Positions 7,768-14,029 of a DNA stretch of 17,902 nt are shown in pieces (positions within the stretch are counted from its first letter, which is position 1; each line of letters begins with the position of its first letter). The position numbers and the translations under genes were made by a program. Below the pieces are notes generated by a model, which worked only from the letters and a program-made list of their open reading frames with translations, did not search any database and was not told where the DNA came from. Source of the DNA: an uncultured Bacteroides sp. (GTDB lineage: Bacteria; Bacteroidota; Bacteroidia; Bacteroidales; Bacteroidaceae); contig CAJKXC010000050.1 of NCBI GenBank assembly GCA_905203765.1, positions 1-17,902 on the forward strand, written 5' to 3'.

Positions 7768-9867
7768 ATGATAAGAAGAATCCTAATCAGTTGTGGAATA
7801 GCATTTGTCACATTAGTGGCAAATGCTGCTCCCGACGATTCCATCAAAGTAGTAAAAGGACAGGTTAGTGATTACTACATCACAGTCACTCACGAGCGCA
7901 TCGTGAAAGGGCGCGTATTGGACAAAAATCACCAGCCACTCGAAGGAGCCACGGTTATGTTCTTTGCCAGCCCCATGCACAGCACTACTGCCCGGGACGG
8001 TAGTTTTGCTATCAAGGGGGCCGATAATGACATACACTTATACGTGTACTATCCCGGCAAGAAGATAGTCAACAAGATCCTGGCACTGGATGAGAATAAT
8101 CTGGACATAGTCATGGAAGACGAGGCACATAAGGCAACAGCAGTACGCCGTCCGGCACAAGCCACCCGCTGGTACGACCCGCAGGCGCCTCTGTCGCGTA
8201 CGTTCTGCAATCCGATGAACATCAGCTATAACTTCGAGCCGTTCAACAATAATGTGCGTCCCAATGGATCGTTCCGTTCTTCCGCCGACCCTATGGCGGT
8301 GGAATACAAGGGGGAATACTTTCTATTCTCCACCAACCAAGGCGGCTTTCATTATTCCAAGAACCTCGTGGACTGGGAGTTTGTACCCGCCAGTTTCCAG
8401 CGCAAGCCTACGGACGATGACCAGTGTGCACCGGCGGCTTATGTAAGCGGCGATACACTGTTCTACACCGGTTCTACCTACGAAGGCTTGGCTGTATGGT
8501 ATAGCACGCATCCCAAGACAGGACGTTTCAAGCGCGCTATCGAGAAGAATGTGCTCCCTTCCTGGGACCCTTGTCTGTTCCTCGACGATGACGGCAGACT
8601 GTATCTGTACTACGGTTCCAGCAACGAATACCCGCTGAAAGCGGTAGAACTGGACCGCAACGATTTCTATCCTGTCAGCAAAATTCACGACGTGATGATG
8701 CTCCGGCCGGAAGAACATGGCTGGGAACGCTTCGGGATGAACAACGACGATGAAGTGACGCTCCGCCCGTTTACAGAAGGCGCCTATATGACCAAGCACA
8801 ACGGCAAATACTATTTCCAGTACGGTGCTCCGGGAACGGAGTTCAAGGTATATGCCGACGGTGTGTATGTATCGGACTCTCCATTGGGCCCGTTCACTTA
8901 TCAGAAGCACAACCCCATGAGCTATAAGCCGGGTGGATATGTGCAGGGCAGCGGTCATGGCGGCACGTTCTGCGATGTGAAGGGCAACTACTGGCACGTA
9001 TCAACCTGTATGCTCTCTCTGAAGTATAAGTTTGAACGCCGCATCGGACTCTATCCGGTTGCCTTCGATGGAGACGGAGTGATGTATTCCTCTTCGGCCT
9101 TCGGCGATTATCCCAACTGGGCGGAACCGATGGACATCAAGAAACCGGCAGACCGCTTCACAGGTTGGATGCTGCTGTCTTACCAGAAGCCGGTAGAGGT
9201 ATCGTCGACAGACAGTATCTACACTGCCGCCAACCTGACGGACGAAAGCATGCGTACTTACTGGGCTGCCCGATCGGGCAATCCGGGAGAATGGGCTCAA
9301 GTCGATTTGGGTGCAGTGAAGACCGTCCGTGCCATACAACTGAACTTCTACGACCACAAGGCCACGCAGCACAACCGTGCCATGGACATTTACCATCAAT
9401 ATCGGGTATATGCTTCCGAAGACGGGAAAAGCTGGACGCTGGTCGTAGACAAGAGCGACAGCGACAAGGATTGTCCTCACGACTACATCGAACTCAGCGA
9501 ACCGTTGCGTACCCGTTACCTGAAATACGAGAATGTGCATATGCCTACGGGACATGTCGCCATGTCGGGTTTCCGTGTCTTTGGAAATGGTGACGGCGAT
9601 GCTCCGCAAACGGTGAAAGGGCTGACGGTGAAGCGCGACAAGAAAGACCGTCGGAGCGCTTTCATCTCATGGCAGCCCGATGCCGGTGCTTATGGCTACA
9701 ACATCTACTACGGCATAGCACCGGACAAGATGTACAATGCCATCACGGTGCTGGGGCAAACTGAATACGACTTCCGCGGTCTGGATGCAGACACGGAATA
9801 TTACTTCACAATTGAGGCACTGAACGAAAACGGACGTTCTCCTTTGTGCAAAACATTAAAGTACTAA
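7768..9867 (+). CDS. Multidomain GH43-type glycoside hydrolase with F5/8C and FN3 domains
   Basis: A 699-residue exported enzyme with a five-bladed beta-propeller of the GH43 type. A signal peptide (about 1-20, cleavage near ANA-AP) lacks a lipobox, so the mature enzyme is probably periplasmic. A CarboxypepD_reg-like beta domain (about 45-115) comes next, then the propeller (about 150-465). The three expected GH43 acids are visible: D174 in SADPMAV (base), D267 in SWDPCLF (pKa modulator) and E337 in TEGAYM (acid). H397 in GSGHGGTF sits where the central propeller histidine is expected. An F5/8 type C / CBM32-like domain spans about 474-610 and a fibronectin III domain about 614-699. GH43 enzymes usually act on beta-xylosides, alpha-arabinofuranosides or (beta-)galactosides and galactofuranosides; which applies here cannot be decided by reading. 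Its place between SusD and a GH144/GH3 pair suggests removal of a side-chain or end sugar. Confidence 0.85.
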   Translation: MIRRILISCGIAFVTLVANAAPDDSIKVVKGQVSDYYITVTHERIVKGRVLDKNHQPLEGATVMFFASPMHSTTARDGSFAIKGADNDIHLYVYYPGKKIVNKILALDENNLDIVMEDEAHKATAVRRPAQATRWYDPQAPLSRTFCNPMNISYNFEPFNNNVRPNGSFRSSADPMAVEYKGEYFLFSTNQGGFHYSKNLVDWEFVPASFQRKPTDDDQCAPAAYVSGDTLFYTGSTYEGLAVWYSTHPKTGRFKRAIEKNVLPSWDPCLFLDDDGRLYLYYGSSNEYPLKAVELDRNDFYPVSKIHDVMMLRPEEHGWERFGMNNDDEVTLRPFTEGAYMTKHNGKYYFQYGAPGTEFKVYADGVYVSDSPLGPFTYQKHNPMSYKPGGYVQGSGHGGTFCDVKGNYWHVSTCMLSLKYKFERRIGLYPVAFDGDGVMYSSSAFGDYPNWAEPMDIKKPADRFTGWMLLSYQKPVEVSSTDSIYTAANLTDESMRTYWAARSGNPGEWAQVDLGAVKTVRAIQLNFYDHKATQHNRAMDIYHQYRVYASEDGKSWTLVVDKSDSDKDCPHDYIELSEPLRTRYLKYENVHMPTGHVAMSGFRVFGNGDGDAPQTVKGLTVKRDKKDRRSAFISWQPDAGAYGYNIYYGIAPDKMYNAITVLGQTEYDFRGLDADTEYYFTIEALNENGRSPLCKTLKY

Positions 9868-9894
9868 CTCACTAATTGGAATTAATACATAAAC

Positions 9895-11277
9895 ATGGGA
9901 AATTTTACTATAAGATACGGAATTGCCCTCTTCCTGTTTTCTGCCTTGGCAGGCTGCGGTTCGTGCTCTTCCGACTTGAAAGAGGACGGAAAAGAAGACA
10001 AGCCCGATACGGAAGAAGTACGTCCGGAGTCATTCGCCTCGGATGACGCTATGCTGGATTACATCCAGAAGGTGCATCTGAACTATATGTGGGACGGTGC
10101 GGAACCTATTTCCGGCCTGGCACCCGAGCGCATCCATTTGGACGGCGACTATCCCGAGAAAGACTCGAATGTAATCACCATAGGCGGTAGCGGATTCGGC
10201 GTAGCCGGCCTGCTGGTGGGCATCGACCGCGGGTTCATACCAAGAGAAGCCGGCGTAGCGCGCCTTACTAAAATTGCCGATTACCTGAAACGTGCCGACC
10301 GCTTTCATGGCGTATGGCCCCACTGGCTGCATGGACCTTCGGGAGAAGTGAAGCCCTTCGGAACAAAAGACAATGGCGGCGACCTGGTGGAAAGCTGCTT
10401 CATGATGCAGAGCCTGCTCTGCGTGCGCCAGTACTTCCGCGACGGAAACGAAAAGGAGAAGGCTTTGGCTGAGAAGATAGACCAACTTTGGAAAGAAATG
10501 GAGTTCAGCTGGTATCAGAACGGTAAGGACGTCATCTACTGGCATTGGTCGCCCGACTATGGCTGGGAAATGAACTTCCCGCTCGAAGGCTACAACGAAG
10601 CATTGATTGTGTACATCCTGGCAGCATCCTCTCCCACCTACCCCGTTCCGGTTTCCGCCTATCATAACGGATGGGCACGCGGTGGCGGCATCAAGTCGGA
10701 TTCCGCTCCCTACGGCCTGCCGCTGGAGTTGAAGCACAATGGAGCCGAAAAGCTGGGTGGTCCGCTCTTCTGGGCACAGTACTCGTACATCGGACTGGAC
10801 CCGCGCAACCTGAGCGACCGGTATGCCAACTACTGGAATGTGGTACGCAACCATGCACTCTCCAACTACAGATACTGCGTGGAGAATCCGAAGCAGTTCA
10901 AGGGCTACGGAGAAAACTGCTGGGGGCTGACTGCCAGCTACTCTACGAAAGGGTATGCCGCACACTGTCCGGGAGATAACGATTGCGGGGTGATTACCCC
11001 GACGGCAGCTTTGTCCAGTTTCCCTTACACACCGGAAGAATCGATGCGTGCACTGAAGTATTTCTATGCCAAAGGCGACCGGATTTGGGGTAAGTACGGT
11101 TTCTACGATGCTTTCTCCGAGTCGTCCGACTGGACGGTACCCCGCTATCTCGCCATAGACCAATGCACCATTGCGCCGATGATTGAGAACTATCGTTCCG
11201 GATTGTTGTGGAAACTCTTCATGAGTTGTCCCGAGATACAGCAGGGATTGCAGAACTTAGGTTTTACTACTAATTAA
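9895..11277 (+). CDS. Glycoamylase-family lipoprotein, probable GH144 endo-beta-1,2-glucanase or sophorohydrolase
   Basis: A 460-residue (alpha/alpha)6-barrel type enzyme. The lipobox SALAGC puts the lipidated Cys at residue 21, and residues 22-41 hold eight Asp/Glu, a charged start like the export signals of Bacteroides surface lipoproteins. Family marks in order: GGDLVES (161-167), EGYNEALIVYILAASSP (231-247), GGPLFWAQYSYIGLDPR, the CWGLTASYS segment, PTAALSSFPYTPEES, WGKYGFYDAFS, and AIDQCTIAPMIENYRSGLLW near the C-terminus. These fit the glycoamylase Pfam family (PF10091), which includes GH144. Characterised GH144 members (Chitinophaga pinensis endo-beta-1,2-glucanase, Parabacteroides distasonis BDI_3064) act on beta-1,2-glucan. 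The neighbouring GH3 fits this, since Bacteroides thetaiotaomicron BT_3567 is a GH3 active on sophoro-oligosaccharides. The family call is firm; the exact product (endo or sophorose-releasing) is inference. It lies 27 nt after the GH43 gene and 10 nt before the GH3 gene. Confidence 0.8.
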   Translation: MGNFTIRYGIALFLFSALAGCGSCSSDLKEDGKEDKPDTEEVRPESFASDDAMLDYIQKVHLNYMWDGAEPISGLAPERIHLDGDYPEKDSNVITIGGSGFGVAGLLVGIDRGFIPREAGVARLTKIADYLKRADRFHGVWPHWLHGPSGEVKPFGTKDNGGDLVESCFMMQSLLCVRQYFRDGNEKEKALAEKIDQLWKEMEFSWYQNGKDVIYWHWSPDYGWEMNFPLEGYNEALIVYILAASSPTYPVPVSAYHNGWARGGGIKSDSAPYGLPLELKHNGAEKLGGPLFWAQYSYIGLDPRNLSDRYANYWNVVRNHALSNYRYCVENPKQFKGYGENCWGLTASYSTKGYAAHCPGDNDCGVITPTAALSSFPYTPEESMRALKYFYAKGDRIWGKYGFYDAFSESSDWTVPRYLAIDQCTIAPMIENYRSGLLWKLFMSCPEIQQGLQNLGFTTN

Positions 11278-11287
11278 TTTATACCAC

Positions 11288-13630
11288 ATGAAGAAATACA
11301 CTTTATTATTGGCTGCGTCCTTCTTCGCCTTTACGGCGACGGCGGCAATGCCCAAGGGAGGTAATCCCGATGGCACGCCCCAGGAAATGGACAAGTTCAT
11401 TACGGAACTGATGGGTAAGATGACACTGCACGAGAAAATCGGGCAACTCAATCTTCCGGTGACAGGAGACATCGTAACCGGCCAGGCGAAGAGCAGCGAC
11501 GTTGCCGGAAAAATACGCGACGGAGAAGTTGGAGGCTTGTTCAACTTGAAAGGGGTGAAGAACATCCGCGAAGTACAAAGGCTGGCGGTAGAGAACAGCC
11601 GCCTGGGAATACCCTTGCTGTTCGGCATGGACGTAATTCACGGTTACGAAACGATATTCCCTATTCCCCTGGCACTCTCGTGCAGCTGGGATATGGAGGC
11701 TGTAGAACAGTCGGCACGCATTGCTGCCATTGAATCGAGCGCCGATGGCATTTGCTGGACATTCAGCCCGATGGTGGATATCTGCAAAGATCCCCGTTGG
11801 GGACGCGTGTCCGAGGGCAACGGCGAAGATCCTTTCCTGGGTTCAGCCATTGCACAAGCCATGATTCGCGGATATCAGGGTAAGGACATGAGTGCCAACA
11901 ACGAGATAATGGCGTGCGTAAAGCACTTCGCACTGTACGGCGCCGGAGAAGCCGGTCGCGACTACAACACGGTGGACATGAGCCGCAACCGTATGTACAA
12001 CGAATACTTCCCCACTTATAAGGCTGCCGTAGAAGCCGGCGTAGGAAGCGTAATGACTTCTTTTAATGAAGTAGACGGTGTGCCTGCCACCGCCAACCGT
12101 TGGCTGATGACCGACGTGCTGCGCAATCAATGGGGCTTCGACGGCTTTGTCGTTACCGACTATACCGCCATAGCCGAACTGATAGACCACGGCATCGGCG
12201 ACTTGCAGGAAGTTTCTGCCCGCGCCCTGAAAGCCGGAACAGATATGGACATGGTAGCAGACGGTTTCATCGGCACTCTGGAGAAATCCCTAAAAGAAGG
12301 AAAGGTGACCGAAGCCGATATCGACAAGGCTTGCCGTCGCATCCTGGAAGCGAAGTACAAACTGGGATTGTTTGCCAATCCATATAAGTACTGCAACCTG
12401 GAACGCACGAAAAAAGAAGTCTTCACCCCGGAACACCGCGCAGTGGCCCGCCGGATTGCCACCGAGACATTCGTACTGCTGAAGAACGATCCAGTTGACG
12501 AGTTAACAAGTCAACAAGTTGACAAGAGCGCAGCAGCCTGCCCCCTACTTCCCTTGAAGAAGCAAGGCAACATCGCCCTCATCGGCCCCCTTGCCAACAC
12601 CCGCGCCAACATGCCGGGCACTTGGAGCGTAGCCGCCACACCGGAGCGTTACAGCACACTGCTCGAGGGTTTCAAGAAAGCGGTAGGTTCAAAGGCAAAC
12701 GTGCTCTATGCACAGGGCAGCAATCTGATGTATGATGCCGAGTACCAGGCACGCGCCACTATGTTTGGCCGCGAACTGCCCCGAGGCAACGACAAAGAGA
12801 TGCTGGACGAAGCGCTCCGCGTAGCCGCACAGGCCGATATCATCGTAGCCGCCCTGGGCGAATCGTCCGAAATGAGCGGTGAGTGCAGCAGCCGTTCCCA
12901 GCTGGAAATGCCGGATGCACAACGCCACTTGCTGGAAGCACTGCTGAAAACAGGCAAGCCCGTGGTACTGGTATTGTTCTCCGGTCGCCCCGTAGTGCTG
13001 ACTTGGGAAGAAGAGCATGTGCCCGCCATCCTGAATGTATGGTTCGGAGGCAGTGAAGCTGCCGAAGCCATTGCCGATGTAGTGTTCGGTGATGTTTCAC
13101 CAAGTGGCAAGCTCACGGCTACTTTCCCGCAGAACGTAGGACAGTTGCCAATGGCATACAACCATAAGAACACCGGTCGTCCCTTGCCCGAAGGAAAGTG
13201 GTTCGAGAAGTTCCGCAGCAACTACCTGGACGTAAGCAACGACCCGCTGTATCCCTTCGGCTACGGATTGAGTTATACTACATTCGAGTACAGCGACATC
13301 ACCCTCAGTTCCACACAACTCACCACAAACGGAACACTGACGGCTTCGGTAACCGTAACCAATACGGGTAACTACGATGCCGATGAAATAGTACAGATGT
13401 ACATCCGCGACCTTGTAGGTAGCATCACCCGCCCCGTGAAGGAGTTGAAGGGCTTCGAACGCATCCACCTGAGAAAGGGGGAAAGCAAACAAATCAACTT
13501 CACCATCACTCCCGACCTGCTGAAGTTCTATAACTACGACTTGCAGTATGTGTACGAACCGGGCGAGTTCAACGTAATGATCGGCCCCAACAGCCGCGAC
13601 GTGAAAACGAAACGTTTCGAGTTGAAATAG
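11288..13630 (+). CDS. GH3 beta-glucosidase (BglX-like), periplasmic
   Basis: A 780-residue family 3 beta-glucosidase that would release glucose from beta-linked oligosaccharides in the periplasm. The signal peptide (about 1-19, TATA-A) has no lipobox. The (beta/alpha)8 domain carries the substrate-binding K212-H213 (KHFALYGAGEAGRDYNT) and the nucleophile D291 in GFVVTDYTA. The alpha/beta sandwich carries the likely acid/base E532 in MSGECSSRSQLEMP, the position used by BglX-type enzymes. A C-terminal FnIII-like domain (from about residue 655, after YPFGYGLSYTTFEYS) completes the usual three-domain form. With the GH144 gene 10 nt upstream, sophorose and longer beta-1,2-gluco-oligosaccharides are the best substrate guess; beta-1,3 or other beta-glucosides remain possible. 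One oddity: between LLKND (397-401) and LLPLKK, where relatives have only two or three residues, there are about 18 (402-419), most encoded by an 8-bp repeat. It is the last gene of the operon. Confidence 0.92.
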   Translation: MKKYTLLLAASFFAFTATAAMPKGGNPDGTPQEMDKFITELMGKMTLHEKIGQLNLPVTGDIVTGQAKSSDVAGKIRDGEVGGLFNLKGVKNIREVQRLAVENSRLGIPLLFGMDVIHGYETIFPIPLALSCSWDMEAVEQSARIAAIESSADGICWTFSPMVDICKDPRWGRVSEGNGEDPFLGSAIAQAMIRGYQGKDMSANNEIMACVKHFALYGAGEAGRDYNTVDMSRNRMYNEYFPTYKAAVEAGVGSVMTSFNEVDGVPATANRWLMTDVLRNQWGFDGFVVTDYTAIAELIDHGIGDLQEVSARALKAGTDMDMVADGFIGTLEKSLKEGKVTEADIDKACRRILEAKYKLGLFANPYKYCNLERTKKEVFTPEHRAVARRIATETFVLLKNDPVDELTSQQVDKSAAACPLLPLKKQGNIALIGPLANTRANMPGTWSVAATPERYSTLLEGFKKAVGSKANVLYAQGSNLMYDAEYQARATMFGRELPRGNDKEMLDEALRVAAQADIIVAALGESSEMSGECSSRSQLEMPDAQRHLLEALLKTGKPVVLVLFSGRPVVLTWEEEHVPAILNVWFGGSEAAEAIADVVFGDVSPSGKLTATFPQNVGQLPMAYNHKNTGRPLPEGKWFEKFRSNYLDVSNDPLYPFGYGLSYTTFEYSDITLSSTQLTTNGTLTASVTVTNTGNYDADEIVQMYIRDLVGSITRPVKELKGFERIHLRKGESKQINFTITPDLLKFYNYDLQYVYEPGEFNVMIGPNSRDVKTKRFELK
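12493..12526 (+). repeat. Four 8-bp repeats (GTTRAC-type) inside the GH3 gene
   Basis: GTTGAC (12494), GTTAAC (12502), GTCAAC (12510) and GTTGAC (12518) occur at exact 8-bp steps, joined by AG, AA or GA. The first and third units are inverted copies around the palindromic second. Because 8 is not a multiple of 3, the reading frame shifts at each unit, but all stay open (residues 403-413, VDELTSQQVDK). The repeat lies in the linker between the barrel and sandwich domains, where extra residues should be tolerated. Confidence 0.75.
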
Positions 13631-13651
13631 GTATAGTTTTTTATTTAGACG

Positions 13652-13692
13652 AGAGAGGGTATCTTCCGAAAGGGGGATATCCTCTTTTTCCT
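13652..13692 (+). terminator. Strong terminator with GAAA tetraloop after the PUL 1 operon
   Basis: AGAGGGTATCTTCC (13654-13667) and GGGGGATATCCTCT (13672-13685) form a continuous 14-bp stem (a few G-T wobbles) closed by a GAAA tetraloop (13668-13671), followed by TTTT (13686-13689). It lies 23 nt after the GH3 stop codon and ends the operon. Confidence 0.85.
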
Positions 13693-13763
13693 TTTAAAAG
13701 AGGAGCCAAGCCTTTCAAACTCCCTTTCCCCGCGATGTAAACTTATCTCTCATGCAAGAGAAA
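13693..13763. other. Non-coding stretch between the terminator and the 21-bp array
   Basis: No gene is seen here. AAAAGAGG at 13696-13703 can pair with CCTCTTTT at 13681-13688, forming a hairpin that shares bases with the preceding terminator. TCTCT (13746-13750) and AGAGA (13757-13761) form a small inverted repeat. Neither is clearly functional. Confidence 0.4.
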
Positions 13764-13847
13764 CTTAGAATATAACCTTTATTCCTACGAATATAGATTT
13801 GATTCTTAAGAATAAAGCTTTCATTTCTAAGAATAAAGGCTTTATTC
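13764..13847. repeat. Four 21-bp dyad-symmetric tandem repeats
   Basis: Four units start at 13764, 13785, 13806 and 13827 with no gaps. The consensus is about CTAAGAATAWAGNYTTTNATTC (positions vary). Each unit agrees with the fourth at 16-17 of 21 positions. Each contains a dyad of the form GAAT...ATTC; in the fourth it is a perfect 8-bp inverted repeat, GAATAAAG-G-CTTTATTC (13831-13847). The period equals two helical turns, so bound proteins would line up on one face. It lies between the PUL 1 terminator and susC2. It may be a multi-site operator or part of a dispersed intergenic repeat family; the sequence alone does not decide. Confidence 0.85.
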
Positions 13848-13965
13848 CAAGTTTTGGCAGGCACGAAGGAAACTTTCTGTTGTGAGGAAAACAAGTAATG
13901 CCGGGGAAGCTCGAAAAAGCTCTCCGATGTGTTAAAGTCGGGGATTTCTCTCCGTGCTCCACATC
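13848..13965. other. Non-coding stretch between the 21-bp array and the susC2 promoter
   Basis: No convincing gene is seen. On the + strand an in-frame ATG at 13898 would add 44 residues to susC2, but they do not resemble a signal peptide or SusC. On the - strand two overlapping frames stay open across this stretch and the array (86 and 74 codons) without recognisable domains. CGGGGA occurs twice (13902 and 13939), each followed by CTCTCCG-like text within about 25 bp. Confidence 0.4.
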
Positions 13966-13968
13966 TTT

Positions 13969-14011
13969 TTTGCATTTAGTTTGTTCCATTCCCTACATTC
14001 AAATAAGTTAT
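13969..14011 (+). promoter_or_regulatory. Candidate promoter of PUL 2 (susC2)
   Basis: Two Bacteroides-like pairings are possible: TTTG at 13969-13972, 21 bp, then TACATTCA (13994-14001); or TTTG at 13980-13983, 20 bp, then TAAGTTAT (14004-14011). Both -7 boxes match only part of TAnnTTTG. Either would give a short leader before the ATG at 14030. The exact promoter is uncertain, and its weakness suggests activation. Confidence 0.35.
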
Positions 14012-14029
14012 CCACTAATAATTAATGCA

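Noticed and set aside
10030..11163. 377-codon open frame on the minus strand within the GH144 gene
   Set aside because: Antisense shadow of a well-supported enzyme gene; no signal, domain or promoter seen.
13764..13847. CRISPR array
   Set aside because: The 21-bp units abut directly without unique spacers, are imperfect, and no cas genes are near.
13898..14029. 44-residue N-terminal extension of SusC2 from an ATG at 13898
   Set aside because: It would bury the signal peptide, has no SusC-like sequence and overlaps the candidate promoters. The start at 14030 gives a normal signal peptide.
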